Assembly: GCA_938035525.1 (NCBI GenBank)
Contig: CALHOI010000005.1
Location: 35,411-99,410, forward strand
Direction: 5' to 3'
DNA: 64,000 nucleotides
Source: an uncultured Granulosicoccaceae bacterium
GTDB taxonomy: Bacteria > Pseudomonadota > Gammaproteobacteria > Granulosicoccales > Granulosicoccaceae
Shown here: piece by piece, positions 55,251 through 64,000 of the stretch
Position numbering within the stretch: position 1 is the first letter of the stretch
How the letters are laid out: every line of letters begins with the position of its first letter
Notes under the pieces: model-generated
Database searches by the model: none
Seen by the model: only the letters and a program-made list of their open reading frames with translations
Told to the model about the DNA's origin: nothing
Position numbers and translations under genes: made by a program

Positions 55251-56558
55251 TTGACCGCATCATTAAACAAGGCGAACACAGTGTTTAAAAGTGATTCTAA
55301 TCCGGCAGTGTCGAACTCAGATGAGAACAAAACGCTCATTCTGGCGGCAGCGGGCTCGGTAAGCCCAGTTAATGAACTTAACGCAGTTAACCGTGCGGCT
55401 CTTTGTAAGTCTGCGACTGTTGTTCATGTGCAGCGAAATGATCAGTTAAAGCCAGAAGGTGCGAATCGATGGCTTATGTATCTAACAGAAGGCTCGTTGA
55501 CACTTTATGATGGCAAAGATGAAGTAGGCAATATTGCTGCTAAATCAGCTGAGTCTCTGCAGCCATTGTTTCAGGATAAATCGGCTTATCAGCTGGCAAA
55601 AACTCAAACAGTTGCAAAAATAGTTAAGTTTGGTCGCGAGCAACTGGATATTTTGTTGCGCGAGCAACAGAAAAACGCCATTACTGTAATGGATGTGCAG
55701 GTAACCGAAAAAGACAACGCTGTTTTTGACTCCATAATGGCTGAAATGAAAATGGGCAAGCCAAGCATGGCAAGCTTTGGTGAAGCAGCCACCAAGATTC
55801 TTATGTGCCACTCTCAAGTGGCCGGTATTCCTGAGCTTGCTGAAATTATTCAGTCTGACCCAGGTTTATCAATGAACATCGTTAACGCGGCCAATAAGGC
55901 TGATGGTGGAGCGGGTGATTCAATAACCAGTATTCGCGGGGCTATTTCGCGTCTTGGTGTGGAAACAACTCAGCGCAACCTTGAAGAACTACTAAAGCAG
56001 AACACCATCGTACCAGCCAACGATGTCATTGAACGCCGCTTTCGCCGCTACATGCAACGTGTTGCGTTATCTACAGCAATAGTGCAGGTGTTGTCGAAAG
56101 AACTACCCGACTTACAACCTGAAGTAGCAACGCTGGTTGCATTAAACTCTGACATTGGTGAGCTTATGATTATTGAGCATGCCAACAAAAACCCAGAACA
56201 TTTTGCTGAAGACGCCGATCTTGACGGTGTTATTGATAACCTGCGCACTATCGTTAGTGGCTGGTTGTTAAGCGATTGGGACTTCCCAGAAGAATTTATT
56301 AATTCAGCGAATGTTGCTCGTGATTGGTATCGAAACCACACCGGCGATATCACTTACACCGACCTGGTAACGGCATCGTTGCTTATTATTCAGTCTGAAA
56401 TGCCGGACGGTCAGCCCAGCTCTATTCCAAATGCTGATAACTTGTTGCTTGCGCGTCGATTGCAACAAGCAGGTATTGATTTAAAAGCGCCAACAGAAAT
56501 TATGCGTGCTGCAACCAGTAAGCTGGTTAACGTGCAGTCATTGCTGAAAGCAAGTTAG
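55251..56558 (+). CDS. HDOD-domain protein with N-terminal cyclic-nucleotide-binding-like domain
   Basis: 435 residues from a TTG start with an SD (aagaaga). The N-terminal part (about 60-150) has the cNMP/CAP_ED-like pattern LMYLTEGSLTLYDGKDEVG. An HDOD domain follows from about residue 175 (AATKILMCHSQVAGIPELAEIIQSDPGLSMNIVNAAN ... LVALNSDIGELMIIEHA). HDOD proteins are signalling scaffolds related to HD-GYP but lacking the HD metal pair; here the residues at that site do not form HD, so no phosphodiesterase activity is expected. Confidence 0.85.
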   Translation: MTASLNKANTVFKSDSNPAVSNSDENKTLILAAAGSVSPVNELNAVNRAALCKSATVVHVQRNDQLKPEGANRWLMYLTEGSLTLYDGKDEVGNIAAKSAESLQPLFQDKSAYQLAKTQTVAKIVKFGREQLDILLREQQKNAITVMDVQVTEKDNAVFDSIMAEMKMGKPSMASFGEAATKILMCHSQVAGIPELAEIIQSDPGLSMNIVNAANKADGGAGDSITSIRGAISRLGVETTQRNLEELLKQNTIVPANDVIERRFRRYMQRVALSTAIVQVLSKELPDLQPEVATLVALNSDIGELMIIEHANKNPEHFAEDADLDGVIDNLRTIVSGWLLSDWDFPEEFINSANVARDWYRNHTGDITYTDLVTASLLIIQSEMPDGQPSSIPNADNLLLARRLQQAGIDLKAPTEIMRAATSKLVNVQSLLKAS

Positions 56559-56618
56559 TTTTGGAAAGTTGCTTACGCTTTAAAAGCGCATCTTGCTAAA
56601 AGTTTAAAACCATCATTT

Positions 56619-56650
56619 ACAGACCGCCTTCAATCACGTTGGCGGTCTGT
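56619..56650. terminator. Hairpin between convergent HDOD and ispH genes
   Basis: ACAGACCGCC and GGCGGTCTGT form a 10-bp GC-rich stem with a 12-nt loop covering the ispH stop. Neither flank has a strong T-run. A bidirectional terminator is likely by position. Confidence 0.55.
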
Positions 56651-57587
56651 CCATTCTTCTTAGCTCTTTTGGAATCGAAAACGATACGTTTTCTAATATG
56701 CCATCGTTTTCCTTGGCTGTTGTGCCACCGGCTTCCTGTAGTCGTGAGATCACTTCCTGAACCAATACTTCTGGGGCAGAGGCTCCAGCAGTGACGCCAA
56801 TATTGGATTTGCCATCAAGCCATTGCTGTTTTATGTCTTGTGCGCGGGTAATCAGGTAAGAGTCAACACCGGCACGCTCGCCCAGCTCCTGCAGGCGATT
56901 GGAATTAGAGCTGTTGCTTGCGCCAACCACCAGCAGTAAGTCTACTTGTTTACACAGATCTTTTACCGCGTCCTGACGGTTTTGCGTGGCATAACAAATA
57001 TCATCTTTGTTGGGTGCAGCAATGCCGGGGAATCGCTCGCGCAGCGCGTTGATAATATCTTGTGTGTCGTCAACCGACAGCGTGGTTTGGGAGACAAAGG
57101 CCAGCTCGTCAGGTTGTTTAATTTGCAGCTTGGCCACATCCTCAGGCTTTTCCACCAGAATAATACGTCCGCCGTTGGATGTGTCGTAGCGGCCCATTGT
57201 GCCTTCAACTTCGGGGTGACCAGCATGCCCGATAAGAATCACTTCTTTGCCTTGTTTGGCGTATTTGACCACTTCAAGGTGGACTTTGGTTACAAGAGGA
57301 CAGGTGGCATCGAAAACTTGTAAGCCGCGTTTGCTGGCCGTGTCTTCCACTTCTTGTGATACGCCGTGCGCGCTGAAGATAACGGTATTATCATCGGGTA
57401 CTTCATCCAGTTCATCGACAAACACAGCACCCTTGTCGCGAAGTTTATCAACAACAAATTTATTGTGTACCACTTCGTGGCGAACATAAATAGGCGCGCC
57501 GTGAATCTCCAGTGCGCGTTCCACAATTTCTATGGCTCTATCGACACCGGCACAAAACCCTCTTGGGTTGGCTAAGAGTATATTCAT
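56634..57587 (-). CDS. ispH: 4-hydroxy-3-methylbut-2-enyl diphosphate reductase
   Basis: 317 residues, last enzyme of the non-mevalonate isoprenoid pathway, giving IPP and DMAPP. The 4Fe-4S cysteines are in [29 protein letters not shown] and [11 protein letters not shown], and the SxN motif is [16 protein letters not shown]. Full length. The gene overlaps lspA by 4 bp on the minus strand. fkpB, often found between them in relatives, is absent here. Confidence 0.97.
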   Translation of the reverse strand: MNILLANPRGFCAGVDRAIEIVERALEIHGAPIYVRHEVVHNKFVVDKLRDKGAVFVDELDEVPDDNTVIFSAHGVSQEVEDTASKRGLQVFDATCPLVTKVHLEVVKYAKQGKEVILIGHAGHPEVEGTMGRYDTSNGGRIILVEKPEDVAKLQIKQPDELAFVSQTTLSVDDTQDIINALRERFPGIAAPNKDDICYATQNRQDAVKDLCKQVDLLLVVGASNSSNSNRLQELGERAGVDSYLITRAQDIKQQWLDGKSNIGVTAGASAPEVLVQEVISRLQEAGGTTAKENDGILENVSFSIPKELRRMDRPPT

Positions 57588-58114
57588 TTTGGCTCTTTCT
57601 CGGATTTTGCTGCCTTGTGATCTGCTAACTTGGTATCTGTGTTGTCTTCGGTGTCTTTTTCAAAGAATGTCAGCAGCAACATTAATGCGGCACCACAAAA
57701 AATGGCAGAGTCCGCAATGTTGAATGTGGGGAAATACCATTTGTCATAGTACACCTGGATAAAGTCTATAACGTAGCCACGCATTGCGCGGTCAATCAGG
57801 TTGCCAACAGCGCCACCCAATAACAGCGCAAAGGCCAGGCTCATCCATTTTTCGCGCATGGTGAGCTTATAGAGCCAGACAATTAACAGAATACTGACTA
57901 CAAAGCTAATGGTGGTAAACAGTATGCGTTGCCAACCCCCAGCGTCGCTTAAAAAGCTAAATGCAGCGCCGTAGTTATGCGCTAAAAAAATATTAAACAT
58001 TGGCAAGACCACAATGGTCTCGTGCAAATCAAGTGCATTGGCAGCGGCAATTTTTGTCCACTGGTCTAATATCACGCAAAAAATGGCAATACCGAATCGA
58101 AGATACTGAGGCAT
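57584..58114 (-). CDS. lspA: Lipoprotein signal peptidase
   Basis: A 176-residue membrane aspartyl protease with four helices. It cleaves prolipoprotein signal peptides. The catalytic regions are [20 protein letters not shown] and FNIADSAI (both Asp), with NYGAAFSFL also conserved. The C-terminal tail is charged ([22 protein letters not shown]) and longer than usual. It lies 9 bp after ileS, in the ileS-lspA-ispH run. Confidence 0.97.
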   Translation of the reverse strand: MPQYLRFGIAIFCVILDQWTKIAAANALDLHETIVVLPMFNIFLAHNYGAAFSFLSDAGGWQRILFTTISFVVSILLIVWLYKLTMREKWMSLAFALLLGGAVGNLIDRAMRGYVIDFIQVYYDKWYFPTFNIADSAIFCGAALMLLLTFFEKDTEDNTDTKLADHKAAKSEKEPK

Positions 58115-58123
58115 AAGTTGTCC

Positions 58124-60937
58124 CTAGGCGAATGCGCGTTGTTCGCCGTCACCGAATGCATTGGATGCACAGCGTGCACACAGTTCGGGGTGCTCGCTTA
58201 CTTCGCCAATATCGGTTCGCTTGTGCCAGCATCGCACGCATTTTTCAGCCTCGGTTTTATTGGCAACGATCGCCAAAGACGCATCGCCAATGCTGACAAC
58301 AGCAGCATCATCGGGCTTTTCATCGAAAGCTTTGATTTGCGCGTCTGAGGTAATAAACACAAAGCGTAATTCATCCCCCAGTTTGTTTAGCGTGTCGGCC
58401 AAGTCGCCATCACAATACAGCGTAAGTGCCGCGTCCAGTCCGCCACCAATTTGTTTGTCGGCTCGAAGTACTTCCAGGGCTTTGGTTACTGCATTGCGGG
58501 TATCTACAACGCTGTCCCATTGTTGTTTGCTGAGTGCTGCATTGTTATCAAGGGCAAACAAGCCACCAAAGTACGGTTTGGTAAATACCGAATCGCTGCG
58601 ATCACCTGGTATGTGCTGCCAGATTTCATCACTGGTAAAACTTAATACCGGACTAATCCAGCGAACCAACGCTTCAGCTATCAAATACATGGCAGTTTGG
58701 GCAGAGCGTCTGCCAGGGCTGTTTGGCGCCATGGTGTACTGGCGGTCTTTGATAATGTCGAGATAAAAATTACTCATATCGACATTGCAAAAATTATGGA
58801 TGTTTTGATACACCGCATGGAACTGATAACTGTCGTAGGCTTGCTGTACCGCCTGTTGCGTTTGTAGCGTGCGATCAACCGCCCAGCGATCTATCGCAAC
58901 CATGTCATCGGCGGCAACAGCATCGCTTGCCGGGTCAAAGTCGTTAATGGCGCTCAGTAAATACCTTGCCGTGTTTCTGATGCGGCGGTAAGAGTCAGCC
59001 ATACGATCAAGTACTTCTTGCGATACGCTCATTTCGCCCTGGTAGTCCACCGAACAGACCCACAACCGAACAATATCTGCTCCCAGCGTTTTCATTAATG
59101 TTTGCGGTGCAATGGTGTTCTTTAACGACTTGGACATTTTCTTACCGTCTTTATCAACGGTGAAGCCGTGTGTTAACACTTGTTTGTAGGGTGCATGCTT
59201 GTTAATAGCCGTACTGGCAAGAATCGATGAATGAAACCAACCACGATGTTGGTCAGAGCCTTCCAGGTACATATCGGCCGGGTACGTCATTTCATCTTTT
59301 TGCTGTAATACATGAAAAAACGATGTGCCCGAATCAAACCACACATCGAGTACGTCGGTGACTTTGCTGTAGTTAACAGCATCATTACCCAGCAACTCGC
59401 TTGGTTCCAAGTCAAACCAGGCTTGAATGCCGGACTTTTCGACGCGCTGCGCCACTTGCTCCAATAGTGCTGGCGTGTCGCTGTGCAGTTCACCGGTTTC
59501 GTTGTGTAAAAAAAATGGAATAGGCACACCCCAGTATCGCTGACGGGAGATACACCAGTCGGGACGATTGGCAATCATGCCTTCAATGCGTGATTGACCC
59601 CAGTCTGGTATCCATTTGACTTTGGCAATTTCGCTTAAGGTGTCTTTGCGCAAATCATGGTTGTCCATGCTGACAAACCATTGTGGTGTAGCGCGAAAAA
59701 TAATGAACGTTTTGGTTCGCCAGCAATGCGGGTAACTGTGTTTGTATTTGTCACTGAACACCAATTTGCCCGCATCGATTAACGCGTCGAGTATTGGTTG
59801 ATCAACTTTACTGACATGCTGGCCAGCAAACATTGCTACGTTGTCGCGGTAAACGCCGTTATCGTTAACCGGGTCCAGTAGCTCAAGGTTGTAGCGCTTA
59901 CCCGTGTAGAAATCGTCTACACCGTGATCGGGTGCGGTGTGCACACAGCCTGTGCCGGTTTCAGTGGTGACGTAGTCACCCAAAACTATTAACGAATCAC
60001 GTTTGTATAGCGGGTGTTGTAATACGAGGTTTTCCAGATTGGCGCCTGCCGTTGTGCCAACGCGTTCAAATGATTCATAGCCGTAGCGTTGCATCACGCT
60101 TTCTACCATGTCGTCTGCCATGATCAGGCGCTCGCCATTGCAGGCAACCAGCGCATAGTTAAGCTCAGGGTGAACGCACACAGCTAAGTTGCCCGGAATA
60201 GTCCAGGGTGTTGTGGTCCAGATAACCACGCTAAGTTCTGTGCCGTCATCGCTGGCGCCAAATTTATCGAGTAAACTTTTTTTATCTTTAGGCCAGAAAC
60301 GTACGTCAATTGCCGTTGATACTTTGTCTTCGTATTCGACTTCTGCTTCAGCCATGGCAGAGTGTGCACCCCAACTCCAGTGCACCGGCTTAACACCTTT
60401 ATAAATGTGGCCCTTTTCCATGATTTTCCCCAAAGCACGAACCGTATTGGCTTCGTTGGCAAAATTCATGGTCAGGTATGGGTCGTCCCAATCGCCAAAT
60501 ACACCCAGGCGCTTGAATTCTTCTCGCTGGTTATCGATTTGCTTGGTTGCGTACTCACGGCATTTTTGTCGAAATTCGGCTTCGGTGACTTTGTCGCCGG
60601 CTTTGCCAACAATGGACTCCACTTTGTTTTCAATGGGTAAGCCGTGGCAATCCCAACCGGGTGTGTACGGCGAATCGTAACCGTCCAGTTGCTTGCTTTT
60701 GACGATCATGTCCTTTAAGACTTTATTGACCACGTGACCAATGTGAATGTCGCCATTGGCGTACGGCGGGCCATCGTGCAGAATAAATTTGGGTCGCCCT
60801 TTCGAGGCGTCCCGAATCTGTTGGTACACGTTGTCCTTTTCCCAGCGTTTAAGCATTTCAGGCTCTTTTTGAGCCAGATTGCCTTTCATGGGAAAGTCGG
60901 TCTTGGGCAGGTTCAGGGTTTGTTTGTAGTCGGTCAC
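58124..60937 (-). CDS. ileS: Isoleucyl-tRNA synthetase
   Basis: 937 residues from a GTG start ([19 protein letters not shown]), which lines up with E. coli IleS; a GTG nine bases upstream is possible. HIGH motif [20 protein letters not shown] motif [11 protein letters not shown], the editing domain with [12 protein letters not shown], and the C-terminal zinc knuckle [14 protein letters not shown] ... [10 protein letters not shown]. Full-length class I enzyme. Confidence 0.98.
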   Translation of the reverse strand: MTDYKQTLNLPKTDFPMKGNLAQKEPEMLKRWEKDNVYQQIRDASKGRPKFILHDGPPYANGDIHIGHVVNKVLKDMIVKSKQLDGYDSPYTPGWDCHGLPIENKVESIVGKAGDKVTEAEFRQKCREYATKQIDNQREEFKRLGVFGDWDDPYLTMNFANEANTVRALGKIMEKGHIYKGVKPVHWSWGAHSAMAEAEVEYEDKVSTAIDVRFWPKDKKSLLDKFGASDDGTELSVVIWTTTPWTIPGNLAVCVHPELNYALVACNGERLIMADDMVESVMQRYGYESFERVGTTAGANLENLVLQHPLYKRDSLIVLGDYVTTETGTGCVHTAPDHGVDDFYTGKRYNLELLDPVNDNGVYRDNVAMFAGQHVSKVDQPILDALIDAGKLVFSDKYKHSYPHCWRTKTFIIFRATPQWFVSMDNHDLRKDTLSEIAKVKWIPDWGQSRIEGMIANRPDWCISRQRYWGVPIPFFLHNETGELHSDTPALLEQVAQRVEKSGIQAWFDLEPSELLGNDAVNYSKVTDVLDVWFDSGTSFFHVLQQKDEMTYPADMYLEGSDQHRGWFHSSILASTAINKHAPYKQVLTHGFTVDKDGKKMSKSLKNTIAPQTLMKTLGADIVRLWVCSVDYQGEMSVSQEVLDRMADSYRRIRNTARYLLSAINDFDPASDAVAADDMVAIDRWAVDRTLQTQQAVQQAYDSYQFHAVYQNIHNFCNVDMSNFYLDIIKDRQYTMAPNSPGRRSAQTAMYLIAEALVRWISPVLSFTSDEIWQHIPGDRSDSVFTKPYFGGLFALDNNAALSKQQWDSVVDTRNAVTKALEVLRADKQIGGGLDAALTLYCDGDLADTLNKLGDELRFVFITSDAQIKAFDEKPDDAAVVSIGDASLAIVANKTEAEKCVRCWHKRTDIGEVSEHPELCARCASNAFGDGEQRAFA

Positions 60938-60972
60938 GAGCAGCACGTCAGCTTGTTTGGTTTTGATACCAC

Positions 60973-61935
60973 TTAGTGTATGCGATTAAACAGGTATGTG
61001 AGTTGTGGATTGCCCTTCAGTTGCGCTAAGGCTGTGTCCGAATCATTGGAAATTGCCTCTTTCAGCGCATCGAGGGAGTCGAATTTTTGTTCGCTACGCA
61101 CAAACTCCATGAAATCGACCTGTATATGGTGACCATAAACGTCAATATCGTGCTTTAACATGTGTACTTCCAGCAGTAATTTTCGTCCGCCGACAGTTGG
61201 GCGTTCACCCAGGTTAGCAACCCCAGGGTACGATTGACCGCTGGTTTTATCGTGCGCCACCACGGCAAATACGCCCCGAAGTGGCGGGCGGTGCTGGCGC
61301 AGTGTAATGTTGGCCGTGGGGAAGCCTAGCTGGCGACCGACTTTTTCGCCATGAATGACCCGGCCTGTAATGCGATACGGGTGGCCAAGCAGGTCGGCGG
61401 CCTCAGACAGTTTGCCCGCACCCAGGTGTTTGCGAACCAGCGTGCTGGATACGCGCTTACCGTCAATACTGAAGGTATCGTGTGCACTGGCAGTAAATCC
61501 GTGTTCCTGCCCCAGCTTGTGCAATAAGTTAATGTCGCCAGCGCGCTGATAACCGAAGCGAAAGTCATCGCCCACCTGCACATGGCGAACCTTAATCGTC
61601 TCAACCAGCACTTTTTTAACGAAGTCTTCGGCACTTTGGCGCGACTGCGCTTCGTCGAAAGTCAGCAATAGCAGATTGTCACATTGCTCGGCCGCAATAC
61701 TTTGCACACGATCGCGAAAACCGTTTAAACGTGCAGGTGATTGATCAGGACTAAAGAACTCTTGCGGGGTGGGTTCGAAGCTAATCACGCACGATGGCAA
61801 GTTGTGTTCTTTGGCGATGGTGTTGAGTTGCTGCAACATGGCCTGATGACCACGGTGCACGCCATCAAAGTTACCGATGCTAACAACGCAGGGGCCGGTT
61901 TCTCGCCAACGTTGGAGTCCGCGAATTAGTCGCAT
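60973..61935 (-). CDS. ribF: Bifunctional riboflavin kinase/FAD synthetase
   Basis: 320 residues. The N-terminal FAD synthetase domain has [16 protein letters not shown] and the [15 protein letters not shown] motif; the C-terminal riboflavin kinase has [15 protein letters not shown] and [23 protein letters not shown]. It makes FMN and FAD, which feed the Rnf flavoproteins encoded elsewhere in this window. It lies 35 bp before ileS. Confidence 0.97.
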   Translation of the reverse strand: MRLIRGLQRWRETGPCVVSIGNFDGVHRGHQAMLQQLNTIAKEHNLPSCVISFEPTPQEFFSPDQSPARLNGFRDRVQSIAAEQCDNLLLLTFDEAQSRQSAEDFVKKVLVETIKVRHVQVGDDFRFGYQRAGDINLLHKLGQEHGFTASAHDTFSIDGKRVSSTLVRKHLGAGKLSEAADLLGHPYRITGRVIHGEKVGRQLGFPTANITLRQHRPPLRGVFAVVAHDKTSGQSYPGVANLGERPTVGGRKLLLEVHMLKHDIDVYGHHIQVDFMEFVRSEQKFDSLDALKEAISNDSDTALAQLKGNPQLTYLFNRIH

Positions 61936-61961
61936 TGTGAAAGTTTCATTTGCAGCTGGCC

Positions 61962-63506
61962 TTATGGGCTGGCAAAAAGCTTCGGTTTGATGCCAATGAG
62001 TAGTAAAGCGAGGGCATAAGACACACCACCCGCCACAATTATAACCAGTAATTTTAGTGCCCGAGCCGATGCGTTCAAGGTGTGCCAGTCGTGATTGCTA
62101 AGCGCCCAAATCACAATGCCCAGTACCAGCCAGGCAATGGCCATGCGTTTGGCTAGTTGCAGTAGCTCGGCGGGAAGTTGATAAATACCCTGCGCTTTAA
62201 GTTGCAGATACAACATATAAGCCTGCTGCCACGCCGACATGCTGGTGGCGATAGCCAGCGCCGTGTGGGGTGCTGCAAACCCCAGCCAAACCATGGGTAA
62301 TACTAATAACAGGTTATAAACCATGTTAGTGACCAGCGCGATAATGCCAATGCGCACCGGTGTTTTAGTGTCCTGGCGCGCAAAAAATGCTGGCGCAAAT
62401 ATTTTAATAAGAATAAATGCCGGCAATCCCAGCGAGTAGGCAATCAAGCTATAGCTGGCCATCGTGGTGTCGCGGGGTGTGAATTTACCGTACTCAAACA
62501 GGGTGCTGATCATGGGTGCAGCCAGCACCACCAGACCAATGGCTGACGGTATGCCAATCAAGCACACCAGCCTCAGCGCCCAGTCGATGGTTTTTTTAAA
62601 TTGCTCTGGGGATTTTTGTGCGTGTTCCTTCGATAAGCGCGGCAAAATCACTGTGCCTAGTGTTACCCCCAATAAACCCAAAGGGAATTCCATTAAGCGA
62701 TCGGAGTAATAAAGCCAGCTCAAACTGCCTACCATTAAAAATGAGGCAATAATAGTGTCCAGCAACAGATTGATTTGGGCGACCGACGAACCCAGAATGG
62801 CGGGTGCCATCAGCTTAAGAATGCGCCGCACGCCGCTGTGTTTCCAGCCCCAGCGCGGCTTTGGCAGCAGCCCAAGTTGCTGCAAAAAGGGCAGTTGCAG
62901 GGCCAGTTGCAGTAAGCCTGCAGCGAACACACCCCAGGCCAAGGCGACAATCGGTTGTGCAAACATGGGTGAGAAAAACAAAGCTGCGCTGATCATGCAG
63001 ATATTCAGCAGCACCGGGGTGAAAGAGGGCACGGCAAAACGCCCGAAGGTGTTCTGTATGCTGCCAGCGTAGGCCAGCAATGACACAAAAAACAGATAAG
63101 GAAAAGTGATGCGCAACATGTGGGTGGCCAGATCAAAGCGTGACTGGTCGCTGATAAAGCCGGGTGCAAACAGCATAACCAGCAGTGGTGCCAGCATCAC
63201 TCCCAGTGTGCTGATAACCAGCAGGACAATCGCCAGTGTGCCCACCACATGGGCGGCAAGATCGCGCAGGGCCTCGGGGCTCTTGGTTTCCTTGTACTCA
63301 GTGAAGACGGGCACAAAAGCTTGTGCAAACGCCCCTTCCGCGAACAGACGGCGCAAAAAGTTGGGAATTTTGAAGGCCACCAGAAACACATCGGTGACCG
63401 CGCCGGCCCCAAAAACAATCGCCAGCACCTGGTCGCGAACAAATCCGAGCACCCGCGACAGCAAGGTCATGATGCCCACAATGGAGCTGGACTTGGCCAG
63501 GCTCAC
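61962..63506 (-). CDS. murJ: Lipid II flippase MurJ
   Basis: A 514-residue polytopic inner-membrane protein of about 14 helices in the MVF/MurJ family. SSSIVGIMTLLSRVLGFVRDQVLAIVFGAG is the family N terminus, and RRLFAEGAFAQAFVPVFTEYKE is the conserved second region. It transports lipid II to the periplasm. GTG start. It heads the murJ-ribF-ileS-lspA-ispH run and is divergent from rpsT. Confidence 0.97.
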   Translation of the reverse strand: MSLAKSSSIVGIMTLLSRVLGFVRDQVLAIVFGAGAVTDVFLVAFKIPNFLRRLFAEGAFAQAFVPVFTEYKETKSPEALRDLAAHVVGTLAIVLLVISTLGVMLAPLLVMLFAPGFISDQSRFDLATHMLRITFPYLFFVSLLAYAGSIQNTFGRFAVPSFTPVLLNICMISAALFFSPMFAQPIVALAWGVFAAGLLQLALQLPFLQQLGLLPKPRWGWKHSGVRRILKLMAPAILGSSVAQINLLLDTIIASFLMVGSLSWLYYSDRLMEFPLGLLGVTLGTVILPRLSKEHAQKSPEQFKKTIDWALRLVCLIGIPSAIGLVVLAAPMISTLFEYGKFTPRDTTMASYSLIAYSLGLPAFILIKIFAPAFFARQDTKTPVRIGIIALVTNMVYNLLLVLPMVWLGFAAPHTALAIATSMSAWQQAYMLYLQLKAQGIYQLPAELLQLAKRMAIAWLVLGIVIWALSNHDWHTLNASARALKLLVIIVAGGVSYALALLLIGIKPKLFASP

Positions 63507-63547
63507 GCAAAAACTCTCATTGGATTGTTTTTAACCACAGGGGTTGA

Positions 63548-63576
63548 TTGACTCTTAAGTGCCAGCCAAGCATAAT
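63548..63576 (+). promoter_or_regulatory. Sigma70-type promoter of rpsT
   Basis: TTGACT (63548-63553), a 17-bp spacer, and CATAAT (63571-63576) give a near-consensus promoter about 45 bp before the rpsT start. A 5' leader follows, ending in SD aagagg. Confidence 0.75.
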
Positions 63577-63620
63577 AGTCGGCTAACTGTCATTTTTACA
63601 CATTTATTAAGAGGTAGTCC

Positions 63621-63881
63621 GTGGCCAATTCAGCACAGGCACGCAAACGCGCACGCCAGGCCGAGAAATCTCGCCAGCGCAACGCCAGTCAGCGCTCCAT
63701 GATGAGAACCAAAGTTAAGCAGGTGTTTACAGCGATTGCAGCTGGCGACAAAGGCACAGCTGAGACCGCTCTGAAAGAAGCAATCCCCGTTCTTGACCAT
63801 ATGGCGCGTAAGGGCCTTATTCATAAGAACAAAGCTGCTCGATACAAGCGTCGGTTTAACGCGCAGGTTCGCGCACTGTAA
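63621..63881 (+). CDS. rpsT: 30S ribosomal protein S20
   Basis: An 86-residue Lys/Arg-rich protein that binds 16S r[23 protein letters not shown] and [26 protein letters not shown] are diagnostic. GTG start with SD aagagg; S20 genes often use rare start codons, which limits translation and permits autoregulation. A terminator follows. Confidence 0.98.
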   Translation: MANSAQARKRARQAEKSRQRNASQRSMMRTKVKQVFTAIAAGDKGTAETALKEAIPVLDHMARKGLIHKNKAARYKRRFNAQVRAL

Positions 63882-63955
63882 AATCGCATTTTGGCTGTAC
63901 CTGTAATGCTGGAGCGGAATTACACGTAGGCACACTTGCCGGCGGCAAGATCACG

Positions 63956-63980
63956 AAAACCACCCTTTTTGGGTGGTTTT
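63956..63980. terminator. Rho-independent terminator after rpsT
   Basis: AAAACCACCC and GGGTGGTTTT form a 10-bp stem with a TTTTT loop; the stem's 3' arm ends in a T-run. The A/T-rich stem bases make it usable from both strands. Confidence 0.9.
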
Positions 63981-64000
63981 CTCGTTTGAGCGGATTAAAA

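Overview
The window reads as a chromosomal segment of a Gram-negative gammaproteobacterium of moderate GC content. Several gene orders typical of that class appear: rpsT divergent from murJ-ribF-ileS-lspA-ispH; metG divergent from mrp/apbC-dcd and followed by a complete rnfABCDGE cluster; and priA, argS and an FtsN-like SPOR gene on one strand. Outer-membrane porins and barrels, many lipoproteins and an L,D-transpeptidase agree with a Gram-negative envelope. No rRNA, tRNA, CRISPR array, transposase or prophage structural gene was found. Genus was not determined.

Layout. 0-5.3 kb: 3' part of a CobW-type metallochaperone GTPase, a nitrilase-family amidase, and an oligopeptide/glutathione-type ABC transporter (two permeases and a fused double ATPase). 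5.3-14 kb: LysR/SDR divergent pair, a Ca-binding-type lipoprotein, an orphan peptide-binding protein, a repeat-bearing peptidoglycan-binding lipoprotein, a HEAT-repeat protein and a serine beta-lactamase-like hydrolase. 14-19 kb: ferrochelatase, then the proton-translocating transhydrogenase operon, whose alpha-1 subunit carries an extra helix-hairpin-helix tail. 19-27.7 kb: DnaA-box cluster, priA, EamA exporter, WYL regulator, GyrI-like protein, porin, argS and the SPOR protein.

27.7-29 kb and 34.6-37 kb are accessory: two type II toxin-antitoxin pairs, small orphan genes, a nonsense-disrupted NIPSNAP pseudogene and a duplicated element at the 3' end of mazG. Between them lie hrpA, a YfaZ-like protein and mazG. 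37-42.4 kb holds a DadA-like oxidase, an LdtD-like L,D-transpeptidase, a divergent repeat-rich peptidoglycan-binding protein and a DUF1841 protein. 42.4-64 kb is mostly core: Rnf complex, metG, mrp, dcd, rppH, a TlpA-like lipoprotein, an outer-membrane barrel, an Ig-like-domain lipoprotein, an HDOD protein, and the isoprenoid/lipoprotein/isoleucyl-tRNA/flavin/peptidoglycan cluster ending at rpsT.

The least ordinary features are: the PntA-HhH fusion with acidic linkers; three clustered DnaA boxes beside an AT-rich stretch upstream of priA; the four-module peptidoglycan-binding protein paired with an L,D-transpeptidase; the repeat pair that supplies the last codons of mazG; and several uncharacterised lipoproteins. 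I found no complete new defence or biosynthetic system.
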